Of a DNA stretch of 64,000 nt, positions 55,100-64,000 are shown in pieces. Location: positions 2,633,501-2,697,500 of the forward strand of contig NZ_CP046120.1 in the NCBI RefSeq assembly GCF_009707465.1, given 5' to 3'. Both the position numbers and the translations under genes were made by a program. Below the pieces are notes generated by a model, which saw only the letters and a program-made list of their open reading frames with translations, was not told the origin of the DNA and made no database searches. Positions within the stretch are counted from its first letter, which is position 1. Every line of letters starts with the position of its first letter. Origin of the DNA: Novosphingobium sp. Gsoil 351. Its GTDB lineage: Bacteria > Pseudomonadota > Alphaproteobacteria > Sphingomonadales > Sphingomonadaceae.

Positions 55100-57319
55100 C
55101 TAGCGATTGCTCACCACATATCGACGAACGGCGTGCGCGGTCACATCGGCGGCGAAGAAGTGGACTGGCTTGAGCCGGTGCGCGGCGAACAGCGGGGCCT
55201 GGTCGGTGAAGTGTGGGCTGTCCGGCCGGGTGGTCGCGGCGCCGAACGGCTGGACCGAGCGCGAAGTCACCTTCCCGTCCTGGGGCCATTCGATAAACAT
55301 CACGAAACTGTCGCCGTGCTTGATCAGCAGGCGTCCGTCTTTCGGATCGACGTTCCAACTGGTTGCGGCGCGCAGGGTATCGCCGCCGCCGTCGAGCGGC
55401 AGGTCGATCCTGTACTTGCCCGGCCCCTGGCGCAGCCGCTCGACCCGGCCCAGCGGCGGATCGAGGCGCCCGAAGTATTTCATCAGGTGGCTCGAGGCCC
55501 ATTCGAGTTGCGCGCGCGGATCGGGTGGGACGGTGTGCTGGTAGCTGGTCTTCATCGCGTCCTTGAGAACCATTACAGCCAGCGCATCGCCTGGGTTGCG
55601 GCCGTCGGCGCGTAGGTCCCAACCGCCGATCAGCGCCTGGGCCTTGCTCAGAACGGGATCATTGCGGACATCGAGCCTGGCGATCCCGTCGAGCATCCAC
55701 GCGACTTCGGCGGTGCGCTCGTAGCCGGTGTCGTACTTGATCGCGTGCAGGTCGCGCCGCCCGATCGGGTTGGTCGCATCCATCAACCGGCCCGCGCGGC
55801 GCGAGCGGTTGGTCTCGTCGAGTTCGACCCCGAGCAGCGGCGATGTCTGCGCTGGATCGAGATCGTGGCCCTTGCCGGCGGCCCGAAATGGGGTGTTGTT
55901 GGCGTTGTAGAGGAAACCTGAAGCCGGGTTGAGGTAGTGCGGAACCTGCTCCGATCGCACCGTTTCGTGCCAGATGAGGTCGGATCGATCGCCAGGCAAG
56001 GTGCGTCGCCAGTCGAACCCTGGTCGCCTCACCGGAAACGCCGCGTTGTAGAGATAGGCGATGTTGCCCGCGCGGTCGGCGTAGATGAAATTGGTCGAGG
56101 GCAGCGGGTGCTTGGCCATCAGCGCCTGCCATTCGGCGAAGTTGCGGGCCTTGTTGAGGTGATAGTAGTCGGCGATGTTGGCAATGCTGTCGATCGCGGC
56201 ATAACGGATCGCAAAGGCGCCCTCGCGGTTGACGATCACCGGGCCATGGATCGAGCGCCAGACCGTCTTGGGCACCGGCAGCACCAGCGGCCCGAACCGC
56301 ACGGGCAGCCACACCCGCAGTTTTTCCAACGGCTGCCACTTGCCGTCGAGGCGGTAGTGCGAGCCATCGCCGTCGAGCACGAGCTTGTAGGTGTCGATCA
56401 GGTCCGGCCGATTGACGGTGTTGGTCCAACCCAAGGCTTCGTTGTGGCCCAGCGCGAGGAACGGCATTCCCGGAAACAGCGCCCCGGCCATGTGCCAACC
56501 GTTGTCGCTCTCGACCACGATTTCGTACCACGCGACCCCGCCGCGGTAAGGCTGGTGGGCGTTGGAGACGAGCCGCGTAACTCCGTCGCCCGAGCGCGAT
56601 GGCGCAACCGCGAAAGCATTGGAACCAGCCAGCGCGGCATCCTCGCCGATCGGCAGCGGACCTGGCCGAGCGATTGGATCGACGGCTGCGGGGATCAGGC
56701 TGCCGCCGCCATGCTCGTAGTCGGGCAGCGGCTTGCCATCGAGCGCGGGGCCGTTGTCGGCGCCCAGCGGGGTATCACCGACGAGCGCGCCGATGACGTT
56801 ATCCAGTCCGAAGAAGAACGGCTGGCGCAGTGCGAAGCCGGTGGCGATGTCGCGCCCGTTCAGCGGAAACAGCCGTGCCAGTTTGATCTCCGCCGGGTGC
56901 TTGGCGGCGTAAGTGTTCAGCCCGGCAGCGTAGGCGTCGAGAAGCGCGCGGGTGTCGGCCGGCAGCGCCGCGTAGCGGCGCCGCACGGTCCCCCGCGCGT
57001 CGAGCAGATGGAACGCGAAATCGACCTTGGCCCCGTTCACCCCGGCGATCGCGCCGTAGCGCCCTCGGGTCATCGCCGCCACGTCCTGCAAGGTCGCGAA
57101 ATCGTCCTCGGCATGGGCGAAGGCGATTCCGAAGGCGACATCGGGATCGCTCTTGCCGTGGACGTGTGGCACGCCGAACTCGTCGCGGGTGATCTGGACC
57201 GAATAGCTTCGCGGCGCGGGCGCGGCGGGGGCGGGGGCGAAGAACGGCTCCCAGGTCATCAGTCCGACGAGGATGACGAGCAGGAAGGAGGCTAGCCCCC
57301 AAGCTATCCGTGCCCTCAT
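55100..57319 (-). CDS. Penicillin-acylase-family (Ntn hydrolase) enzyme
   Basis: Exported Ntn-hydrolase precursor of 739 residues. An N-terminal hydrophobic segment (IAWGLASFLLVILVGLMTW) gives export or anchoring. The alpha chain has ITRDEFGVPHVHGKSDPDVA and FAHAEDDFATLQ. Autocleavage is predicted before Ser233 in AALAGSNAFAVAPS, which becomes the beta-chain nucleophile; LVSNAHQPY and GHNEALGWTNT follow. The family includes penicillin G acylase, cephalosporin acylase and AHL (quorum signal) acylases such as PvdQ; substrate is not readable from sequence. It is divergent from yqgE. Confidence 0.92.
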   Translation of the reverse strand: MRARIAWGLASFLLVILVGLMTWEPFFAPAPAAPAPRSYSVQITRDEFGVPHVHGKSDPDVAFGIAFAHAEDDFATLQDVAAMTRGRYGAIAGVNGAKVDFAFHLLDARGTVRRRYAALPADTRALLDAYAAGLNTYAAKHPAEIKLARLFPLNGRDIATGFALRQPFFFGLDNVIGALVGDTPLGADNGPALDGKPLPDYEHGGGSLIPAAVDPIARPGPLPIGEDAALAGSNAFAVAPSRSGDGVTRLVSNAHQPYRGGVAWYEIVVESDNGWHMAGALFPGMPFLALGHNEALGWTNTVNRPDLIDTYKLVLDGDGSHYRLDGKWQPLEKLRVWLPVRFGPLVLPVPKTVWRSIHGPVIVNREGAFAIRYAAIDSIANIADYYHLNKARNFAEWQALMAKHPLPSTNFIYADRAGNIAYLYNAAFPVRRPGFDWRRTLPGDRSDLIWHETVRSEQVPHYLNPASGFLYNANNTPFRAAGKGHDLDPAQTSPLLGVELDETNRSRRAGRLMDATNPIGRRDLHAIKYDTGYERTAEVAWMLDGIARLDVRNDPVLSKAQALIGGWDLRADGRNPGDALAVMVLKDAMKTSYQHTVPPDPRAQLEWASSHLMKYFGRLDPPLGRVERLRQGPGKYRIDLPLDGGGDTLRAATSWNVDPKDGRLLIKHGDSFVMFIEWPQDGKVTSRSVQPFGAATTRPDSPHFTDQAPLFAAHRLKPVHFFAADVTAHAVRRYVVSNR

Positions 57320-57386
57320 GCGCAATTCGATACCCCCATTTCGCAACGGTTCTCTTTTGCCCGTCTCATGCTTAGTGTCTATCGTG

Positions 57387-57947
57387 ATGAGCGAAGTGCA
57401 AACCCTCACCGGCCGCTTGCTGCTCGCCATGCCGGGAATGAGCGATCCGCGGTTCGATCACGCGGTGATCGCCATGTGCGTCCACGATGAGGCGGGTGCG
57501 CTGGGGATCGGCATCGGCAAGCTCCATCCGGGGCTGCGCTTTCGCCAACTGCTCGAGAACATCGGAATCGACCCGGGCGAGGCTCCCGACGCGCCGGTCC
57601 ACAACGGCGGTCCGGTGGAAATGCAGCGCGGGTTCATCCTCCACTCGCCCGAATGGTGCTGCCAGGACACGATCCTGGTCGAGCAACAGTACGCACTTTC
57701 CGCCAGTCTCGAGGCCCTGCGCGCGATCGCCCGTGGCGAAGGGCCTACACGGTGGATTTTCGCGCTGGGCTATGCCGGATGGGGACCGGGCCAACTCGAC
57801 GGCGAAATGCAGCGCCACGGCTGGTTCGCCGCGCAGGGCCACGACAGGATCATCTTCGATACCCCTGCCGCGGTGCGCTGGACCGCCGCGTGGAAGGCGG
57901 AAGGGATCGATCCGGCGTTGCTGGCGAACACGACCGGGCGCGCTTGA
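57387..57947 (+). CDS. YqgE/AlgH family protein
   Basis: A 186-residue protein of the UPF0301 family. The N-terminal LTGRLLLAMPGMSDPRFDHAV and the later VHNGGPVEMQRGFILHS, then FALGYAGWGPGQLDGEM, are diagnostic. Function is poorly known. The ATG at 57387 gives the normal length. It is a single gene between the divergent acylase and the convergent SPOR gene. Confidence 0.93.
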   Translation: MSEVQTLTGRLLLAMPGMSDPRFDHAVIAMCVHDEAGALGIGIGKLHPGLRFRQLLENIGIDPGEAPDAPVHNGGPVEMQRGFILHSPEWCCQDTILVEQQYALSASLEALRAIARGEGPTRWIFALGYAGWGPGQLDGEMQRHGWFAAQGHDRIIFDTPAAVRWTAAWKAEGIDPALLANTTGRA

Positions 57948-58008
57948 GCCGACCGTTCTCGATCCGACACCGCTAGGAAGCAACGGATCGATGCGTGGCC
58001 GCGTATGC

Positions 58009-58854
58009 TTACTTCTTGACCTGGCACCCCTGGCCCGAGGCCTTTAGCTTGGTGCACAATTCGGTGGCGGATGCCACGTCGCCCGCGACGGCCTGCAAGC
58101 GGAACACCCGTCCGAACTCGGCCTGGCCTTCGACCACTCGGTGCTTGAAGCCGGACAGCGCATCGTGGCGTGCGGAAAGCGCCGTCCAGCCGGCTTCGGC
58201 GTCGCTGGCCGAGGTATAGGCCCCGACCTGAACGCCGACACCGCCGCTCGTGACGGGCGCGGCGCCGGTCGCCGTGCTGGCCTTGGGCGCGGGCGTGGCT
58301 GAGCCGGTGGCCGATGGGGACGCTGTCGCCGTCGCGCCGACGCCGGGCGTGGGCGAACCGTCCTCACCCGCGATCGTCCCGCTGCGGGTCTCGCCCTGGG
58401 CAACCGCGTAGCTGGTGTCGCCGGTGCCGGCGAATTTCTTGCCGCCGGGGTTTTCGGGAGGGACCTTGTAGGGCCCGGCCTCGGCGCGGATCGTGCTGCC
58501 GTCGGCGGCGGCGGGGCCGCGGTGGCTGGCGATCCACACCGCCGCCACAATCATCCCCAAGGCGACCAGACCAAGCAGGACGAAGCCGATAACCCGCCCA
58601 CTGTCGAATCCTTCGTGGGGATCGATGTCGTCGGCGGATTCGAGCCAGGGCAAGCGCTCCTCGCCATCGCCCAGGCTGAGGCGTGGCGGTGCGGCAGGCG
58701 CGAAGCCTTCGCCGCTCGTGCCGTAATCCTCGTCTTCGCGGTCACCGTCCCAGCGCGGCGAGACTGGGTTGCCCGCGGGCGGGATGGCGTCCTCGGGTGG
58801 CAGATCGTCGCTGGTGAAGATCGATCTGCGCCCGGTTTTATCATCGCCTGCCAT
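58009..58854 (-). CDS. SPOR-domain membrane protein
   Basis: A 281-residue bitopic membrane protein. The acidic cytoplasmic N-terminus is followed by a membrane helix (about 87-108, GRVIGFVLLGLVALGMIVAA), a Pro/Ala/Thr-rich periplasmic linker and a C-terminal SPOR domain (VGVQVGAYTSASDAEAGW, then ELCTKLKASGQGCQVKK). SPOR domains bind denuded peptidoglycan at the septum, so a cell-division role is likely. It starts four bases after argS ends, so it is in the argS transcript. Confidence 0.92.
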   Translation of the reverse strand: MAGDDKTGRRSIFTSDDLPPEDAIPPAGNPVSPRWDGDREDEDYGTSGEGFAPAAPPRLSLGDGEERLPWLESADDIDPHEGFDSGRVIGFVLLGLVALGMIVAAVWIASHRGPAAADGSTIRAEAGPYKVPPENPGGKKFAGTGDTSYAVAQGETRSGTIAGEDGSPTPGVGATATASPSATGSATPAPKASTATGAAPVTSGGVGVQVGAYTSASDAEAGWTALSARHDALSGFKHRVVEGQAEFGRVFRLQAVAGDVASATELCTKLKASGQGCQVKK

Positions 58855-58858
58855 CTGC

Positions 58859-60612
58859 CTATAGCTCCTCGGCCGCTTCCACCCCCAGGATGGCGAGACC
58901 GTTGCGGACAACCTGCCCGATCTGGGCGACCAGGAAAAGTCTGGCGGCGGTTAGCTGACGGTCCTGTGTCACTATGAAGCGTTTGTCCGGGCGGTCGTTC
59001 CCAAGGTTCCAGTGGGCGTGAAAGCCCGCGGCGAGGTCGTATAGGAAGAACGCCACGCGGTGCGGCTCGCGCGCGGCGGCAGCGCCTTCGACCACGCGGG
59101 GAAACTGCGCCGCCAACTTGATCAGTGCCAGTTCGTCGGCTTCGAGCCGGTCGATGGCGGCTACGTCGGGCACGATCCCCTCCGCCTCTGCCTTGCGCAG
59201 CGTCGAGCATGCGCGGGCATGGCAATACTGGACGTAGAATACCGGATTGTCCTTCGACGCCTCGACCACCTTGGCGAAATCGAAGTCCATCTGCGCTTCG
59301 GGTTTGCGGGTCAGCATGGTGAAGCGGACTACGTCCTTTCCCACCTCGTTCACCACATCGGCCAGGGTGACGAAGTTGCCGCTGCGCTTCGACATCTTGA
59401 CCGGCTCGCCGTTGCGCATGAGCTGGACCATCTGCACGAGCTTGACCTCGAACGGTTTGGGCGGTTTCCCGTCCGCCCCGGTCAGCGCGGCGACCGCGGC
59501 GCGGATGCGCTTGACCGTGCCGGCATGGTCCGCGCCCCAGATGTCGACCAGCGCGTCGGCGGACTGCGCCTTCTGGAAGTGATAGGCGAGGTCGGCGCCG
59601 AAATAGGTCCAGGCGCCGTTGGACTTGCGGATTGGACGGTCCTGATCGTCGCCGAACCGGGTCGAGCGGAACAGGGGAAGAGTGACCGGCTCCCAATCAT
59701 CGTCCGGCGTCTTGCCCTTGGGCGCTTCGAGCACCCCATCATAAACCAGATCGTGCGCGCGCAGCCAGGCTTCGGCGGCCTCGGGCTTGCCCGCGGCCTG
59801 GAGTTCGGCTTCCGAGCTGAACAGGTCATGGTGGATGCCGAGCAGCGCGAGATCGGCGCGGATCATCACGAGCATCGCCGCGACCGCGCGGGCGCGAAAC
59901 AGCGCGAGCCAGTCGGCTTCGGGTGCGGCGGCGTAGCGGTTGCCGAATTCCGCCACCAGTTCCTGCCCGATCGGGATCAGGTAGTCGCCGGGATACAGGC
60001 CGTCGGGGATTTCACCGATGTCTTCGCCCAGCGCTTGGCGATACCGCAACTGGACCGAGCGGGCCAGGACATCGACCTGCCCGCCTGCGTCGTTGACGTA
60101 GTACTCGCGCGTCACTGTGTGGCCCGCCGCTTCGAGCAGGCTGGCCAGCGCATCGCCGACCACCGCGCCGCGGCAGTGGCCCATGTGCATCGGCCCGGTC
60201 GGGTTGGCGGAGACGTATTCGACGTTGACCCTAGTGCCCGCGCCGATCGCTGAGCGGCCATAGGCGTCGCCCGCTGCCGCGATCGCGCGCAGTTCGTCGC
60301 GCCAGGCGGCGGGGGTCAGGCGCAAGTTGATGAACCCCGGCCCGGCGACTTCGGCGGCCTCTACGCCGGGGGCCGCGCGCAATTCGACCGCCAAAGCCTC
60401 AGCCAAGGCCCGCGGGGGGTCGCCGCGGGCTTCGCCAGGACCATCGCGGCGTTGGTCGAAAGGTCCCCATGGCTCGGATCGCGCGGCGGTTCGCAGGTGA
60501 TGCTGGCGCGGTTTAGCCCGCCCGGCAGCGCACCTGCCGCCTCGAGCCGATCGAGCGCGGCGGCGATGTGGCCGGTGTAGGTGGCGAACAGGTTGGCGGG
60601 GGTCTGGGTCAT
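58859..60612 (-). CDS. argS: Arginyl-tRNA synthetase, frameshifted
   Basis: Class I synthetase of about 584 residues after correction. The N-terminal domain (ITCEPPRDPSHGDLSTNAAM) precedes the ArgRS motif ANPTGPMHMGHCRGAVVGD (HMGH in place of HIGH) and PVKMSKRSGNFVTL (KMSK loop); the C-terminal anticodon domain ends VEAAEEL. The frame is broken at six G on the plus strand (60414-60419). One more base restores LAKPAATPPRALAEALAVEL and the length becomes a multiple of three. ArgRS is essential, so an assembly error is far more likely than loss. Confidence 0.92.
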
Positions 60613-60654
60613 GGCGATGCCGGGCGGTTAGCCGAGGAGGCCGGGAGATGAAAG

Positions 60655-60683
60655 CTATCCTCTCCCCTCGCGGGAGAGGATAG
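60655..60683. repeat. Perfect 12-bp-stem palindrome between argS and lipoprotein gene
   Basis: CTATCCTCTCCC (60655-60666) pairs with GGGAGAGGATAG (60672-60683) around loop CTCGC. The following bases up to about 60820 contain further small hairpins (GTTCC/GGAAC at 60692-60703) and a second CCTCTCCC arm. This composite element fills the 213-base gap; I see no gene inside. It is related to the element at 44433. Confidence 0.75.
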
Positions 60684-60825
60684 CGCAGCTTGTTCCGTCA
60701 GGAACTAGCGAAGCTTGGTGGGGGGCGAGAAGCGGGCGCGACGCTGCGCCTCCTCGCAAGCTTAGCCCGGCGAGCGCGCTCGCAAGGCTCCACATCCTCT
60801 CCCGCGAGGGGCGAGGAGGACAGCC

Positions 60826-61480
60826 TCATCGCGTGGCGTTATAGGCGATCTGGGCTTCGCTCAGTTGAAACCCCACCAGCAGCTCGAAGCTTGCGCGAGC
60901 GAGCGCGGCGCGGACGTCGGGTTCGGCGAGCGGATCGAGCGCGGCGTTCTCGTCGCCGGCCTTGCGCTTGGCGGTGATCCGCTTGCGGATGTCCTCGGGC
61001 AAGGTGGCCTCGGCGCGGTCTATGTAGGACGCGGCTTGAGCGTGGCCCTGGGCGCGCTCCTGCCCGTCGGCGAAGGCGATCGTTACCGTGCCGACCCGTT
61101 TGGCGATCACTGCGGTGCCGCCGCGGACGACGGTCACGAAATAGGGCAGTTGAACGGTCCGCGCGCCGCGCACGTCCGTGCGCCGAGCGAGGACGTCGAA
61201 ATCGGCCACGGTATAGACCTTCTCTCCCGTATCGTTGCACGTGCTGCGAACGTTGGTGAGCGAAGCGGTGAGATCGATTCCCCCCTGCATCGGTGCGCCC
61301 GGGCGCGCTGAACTGGGTCACGTCACCCGTGTAGTCGGGTACGCCCACGGTTGGGCAGGCGGTGCGCAGCGCGGTGACGCCGACGCCCGAATCGATCACC
61401 AGCTCGCCCTTCTTGGCGCAGCCTGCCGCAAGCGCGAGCAGAGGCAGGGTGGCGAGGGCGAGGTAACGGGTGGGGGTCAT
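60826..61480 (-). CDS. Putative lipoprotein of unknown function, frameshifted
   Basis: Predicted lipoprotein of about 217 residues. The signal peptide ends LALAAGC with lipidated Cys21. The frame breaks after DVTQFSAPG near 61293-61304; removing one base gives [20 protein letters not shown] and an open frame to the TGA at 60826. The rest includes [15 protein letters not shown] and [20 protein letters not shown], then a helical C-terminus. I do not recognise a characterised family. It is divergent from ispH (85 bases apart). Confidence 0.78.
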
Positions 61481-61565
61481 GCGTCTGGCATCCTTGGTGT
61501 CGCGCGGTTCTCTAGACATCCCGGCGGCTTTGCGAAAGGCGGGATTTGCGGGTAGGGCGCGGACC

Positions 61566-62513
61566 ATGAACCCGGCCTTGCCTCCCTTGCGCATGCTGAT
61601 CGCCGCACCGCGCGGCTTCTGCGCCGGCGTCGATCGCGCGATCCTGATCGTCGAGCGGGCGATCGAACAGTATGGCGCGCCGGTCTATGTGCGGCATGAG
61701 ATCGTTCACAACCGCTTCGTGGTCGATTCTCTCAAGGCCAAGGGCGCGGTGTTCGTCGAGGAACTCGACCAGGTTCCCGATGGCGTGCCGGTGGTGTTCT
61801 CGGCCCACGGGGTGCCCAAGGCGGTGCCTGCGGCGGCGGCCCAACGCGGCCTCGACTGGCTCGATGCGACCTGCCCGCTGGTCAGCAAGGTCCACCGCCA
61901 GGCCGAACGCCACCTCGAGGCGGGGCGGCACATCCTGTTCATCGGCCACCGTGGCCATCCCGAGGTGATCGGTACGTTCGGTCAGGTGCCTGCAGGCTCG
62001 ATCACACTGGTCGAGACGGTCGAGGATGTTGCCGCGCTGGCGTATTCGCCCGACAAACCGCTGGCATTCCTGACCCAAACAACACTTTCTGTCGATGATA
62101 CCGCCGAGATCGTCGCCGCCTTGCGCGCGCGCTTTCCCGCGATCGCCGGGCCGAAGGCCGAGGACATCTGCTATGCCACCTCGAACCGCCAGACCGCGGT
62201 GAAGGCGATCGCGGAGGAGTGCGAGCTGGTGCTGGTGATCGGCGCCCCCAACAGCTCGAACTCACTGCGCCTGGTCGAAGTGGCCGAGCGTCTGGGTACG
62301 CCGGCGAGGCTCATCCAGCGCGCGATCGAAATCAACCGGTCGTGGCTCGACGGAGTGACCACCCTGGGCCTGACGGCGGGGGCCTCCGCTCCCGAAGTGC
62401 TGGTCCGCGAGGTGGTCGATACCTTGCGCCAGTGGCGCGATGTTACCGAGGAAACCGTGGTCAGCGCGGAAGAACGCATGGTCTTCAAGCTGCCGCGACA
62501 GCTCGTCGCCTGA
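61566..62513 (+). CDS. ispH: 4-hydroxy-3-methylbut-2-enyl diphosphate reductase
   Basis: Last enzyme of the MEP isoprenoid pathway, an iron-sulfur protein of 315 residues producing IPP and DMAPP. The three cluster-binding cysteines are visible: Cys19 in [12 protein letters not shown], Cys103 in [12 protein letters not shown] and Cys202 in [29 protein letters not shown] contains the substrate-binding SNS residues. The ATG at 61566 gives normal length. It is followed by thrB six bases later. Confidence 0.97.
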   Translation: MNPALPPLRMLIAAPRGFCAGVDRAILIVERAIEQYGAPVYVRHEIVHNRFVVDSLKAKGAVFVEELDQVPDGVPVVFSAHGVPKAVPAAAAQRGLDWLDATCPLVSKVHRQAERHLEAGRHILFIGHRGHPEVIGTFGQVPAGSITLVETVEDVAALAYSPDKPLAFLTQTTLSVDDTAEIVAALRARFPAIAGPKAEDICYATSNRQTAVKAIAEECELVLVIGAPNSSNSLRLVEVAERLGTPARLIQRAIEINRSWLDGVTTLGLTAGASAPEVLVREVVDTLRQWRDVTEETVVSAEERMVFKLPRQLVA

Positions 62514-62519
62514 CGACAG

Positions 62520-63497
62520 ATGGCCGTCTATACCCAGATCGGCGCCGAGGCGATGGCCGAGCTTGTCGCCCAATACGATGTCGGCGAGCTGGTTTCGGCC
62601 AAGGGCATCGCCGAGGGCGTGTCCAACAGCAACTGGCTGATCGAGACCACCGGCGCCGACGGAAACGGTTCGCGCTTCATCCTGACGATGTACGAATTGC
62701 GGATCGAGATCGCCGACCTGCCCTACTTCCTGTCGCTGCTCGATCACCTCGCCGCGCGCGATTGTCCGGTGCCGCGCACGATCCACGATCGCGACGGTCG
62801 ATTGTTTCGCTTGCGTGATGGCAAAGCGATCGCGCTTATCGAGTATCTGCCCGGCGTCTCCGTCAGCCAGCCGACCGCCGGCCAGGCTCGGGCGGTCGGT
62901 GAGGCATTGGCGCGGATGCATCTTGCGGTGGAGGATTTCCCCGGCGAGCGAGCCAATGCCATGGGTGTAGCAGAATGGCGGCGCCTGGCGGAGGCGTGTG
63001 GAAGCGAAGGGCTGGGCTCGATCGATCCGGTGCTGGCCGACCTTGTTGCGCGCGAACTCCCCCTGCTCGCCGCGCAGTGGCCTGCGGACCTGCCCCGCTC
63101 GGTGATCCATGCCGACCTGTTCCCCGACAACGTCCTCATGCGGGGCCAGCGAGTGACCGGACTGATCGATTTCTACTTCGCCTGCAACGACCTGACCGCT
63201 TACGACGTCGCTGTAACCCACGCGGCGTGGTGTTTCGCCGAGGAGGGGCGGCGGTTCCGGCCCGATCTGTCGGCGGCCTTGCTTGCCGGATACGAAGCCC
63301 TGCGTCAGCTTTCGGCCCGGGAACGCGAGGCCTTGCCACTGCTGGCGCGCGGCGCGGCGCTGCGATTTGCGCTGAGCCGAGCCTACGACTGGCTCAACAC
63401 CCCGCCGGGCGCGTTGGTCACACGCAAGGATCCAATGGCCCCCGCTCGGCAACTTCAGTTCTACTCCGATCCGGCCAACGCGGCGGTTTTCGCGTGA
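62520..63497 (+). CDS. thrB: Homoserine kinase, aminoglycoside-phosphotransferase fold
   Basis: Threonine-pathway kinase of 325 residues, of the alphaproteobacterial ThrB type with a choline-kinase-like fold rather than the GHMP fold. It has [13 protein letters not shown] (ATP-binding loop), [15 protein letters not shown] (catalytic loop with Asp) and [17 protein letters not shown] (metal-binding Asp). The stop overlaps the rnhA start (GTGA). The ispH-thrB-rnhA order is typical of this bacterial group. Confidence 0.95.
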   Translation: MAVYTQIGAEAMAELVAQYDVGELVSAKGIAEGVSNSNWLIETTGADGNGSRFILTMYELRIEIADLPYFLSLLDHLAARDCPVPRTIHDRDGRLFRLRDGKAIALIEYLPGVSVSQPTAGQARAVGEALARMHLAVEDFPGERANAMGVAEWRRLAEACGSEGLGSIDPVLADLVARELPLLAAQWPADLPRSVIHADLFPDNVLMRGQRVTGLIDFYFACNDLTAYDVAVTHAAWCFAEEGRRFRPDLSAALLAGYEALRQLSAREREALPLLARGAALRFALSRAYDWLNTPPGALVTRKDPMAPARQLQFYSDPANAAVFA

Positions 63498-63931
63498 AGC
63501 ACGTCGAGATTTTCACCGACGGTGCGTGCAAGGGCAATCCCGGCCCTGGCGGATGGGGCGCGCTGCTGCGGATGGGGCATCATGAAAAGGAGCTATCGGG
63601 CTCCGACCCGGCGACTACCAACAACCGGATGGAGCTGACCGGCGCGATCCGGTCGCTTCAGGCGCTGGCCGAGCCCTGCCGGGTGACGCTCCACACCGAT
63701 AGCAAGTACGTGCTCGACGGCATCACCCGCTGGGTCCACGGCTGGCAGAAGAACGGCTGGCGCACCGCGGCGAAGAAACCCGTGCTCAACGCCGAGCTGT
63801 GGCGCGAACTGATCGACGCGGTGCGCCCGCACCGCGTCGAGTGGGTCTGGGTCAAGGGCCACGACGGCCACCCGGAGAACGAGCGCGTCGATGCGCTCGC
63901 CAGCGCTGCGGCGGATGCGGCGCGGGGGTGA
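63494..63931 (+). CDS. rnhA: Ribonuclease HI
   Basis: Endonuclease of 145 residues that degrades RNA in RNA-DNA hybrids. The DEDD active site is visible: Asp9 in [18 protein letters not shown], Glu47 in NNRMELTGA, Asp69 in LHTDSKYV and Asp133 in NERVDALA. The GTG start overlaps the thrB stop. It is the last gene in the window; the final 69 bases hold only a small palindrome. Confidence 0.97.
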   Translation: MKHVEIFTDGACKGNPGPGGWGALLRMGHHEKELSGSDPATTNNRMELTGAIRSLQALAEPCRVTLHTDSKYVLDGITRWVHGWQKNGWRTAAKKPVLNAELWRELIDAVRPHRVEWVWVKGHDGHPENERVDALASAAADAARG

Positions 63932-63960
63932 AATCAGTTCCCGCACCCCAAGTTCCGTCA

Positions 63961-63979
63961 CCCTGAACTCGGTTCAGGG
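63961..63979. repeat. Short palindrome after rnhA
   Basis: A perfect eight-base stem CCCTGAAC/GTTCAGGG with loop TCG. It could terminate rnhA, but the CCTGAAC...GTTCAGG palindrome is also a common dispersed element in related genomes. No T run follows. Confidence 0.55.
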
Positions 63980-64000
63980 TTCATCTCTCCCCACAAACCG

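Overview
The window is a GC-rich alphaproteobacterial chromosome segment. Its gene content and order suggest the Sphingomonadales: tatABC, an ATP12-type F1 assembly chaperone, gatCAB, an ispH-thrB-rnhA operon, the rpsU context and palindromic intergenic repeats. This placement is inferred from translated proteins, not from a database search. I see no tRNA, rRNA, CRISPR, insertion sequence, integrase or phage gene.

Layout. 1-8773: valS (cut by the left edge), a divergent Mla-type lipid transport operon (permease, ATPase, MCE protein, lipoprotein), then a minus-strand housekeeping run (small basic protein, ATP12, microprotein, HAD phosphatase, RluA-type pseudouridine synthase, crcB). 8943-10416: tatABC. 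10417-16051: a minus-strand set with ATGA-type junctions except a 24-nt gap between tagF and the phosphatase: TssL-like, a TssM-like protein that ends right after its third membrane helix, TagF, a PP2C phosphatase and a PpkA-like kinase. These are type VI secretion regulatory and membrane parts, but no sheath, tube, spike, ClpV or baseplate gene is present. 16329-17426: a small membrane protein and a CPBP protease. 17451-35468: a two-partner secretion locus (tpsB, a roughly 4370-residue tpsA, and a CHAT caspase-like protease whose start overlaps the tpsA stop). 35639-44375: a tyrosine-phosphatase-like protein, two acyl-CoA dehydrogenases, an enoyl-CoA hydratase, a transglutaminase, four short-chain dehydrogenases and a zinc alcohol dehydrogenase. 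44628-51688: rpsU, a membrane-anchored FKBP, gatCAB and three exported proteins including an M48 peptidase. 51737-57319: a small protein, an M16 peptidase and a penicillin-acylase-family enzyme. 57387-63931: yqgE, a SPOR protein, argS, a lipoprotein and ispH-thrB-rnhA.

From 35468 down to 10417 almost everything is on the minus strand: secretion pore, giant exoprotein, CHAT protease, CPBP protease, then the TssL/mini-TssM/TagF/PppA/PpkA module. The working hypothesis is an inner-membrane threonine-phosphorylation switch, built from T6SS regulatory parts, next to and possibly controlling a protease-linked surface exoprotein.

Sequence quality matters. Eight genes (mlaF, ppkA, tagF, tssM, tpsA, a phosphatase-like gene, argS, a lipoprotein gene) carry ten single-base frameshifts. 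Five lie in C/G runs of six or seven, where one added base restores the frame. The other five need one base removed. All eight genes become whole multiples of three after correction, so I treat them as probably intact genes with consensus errors.
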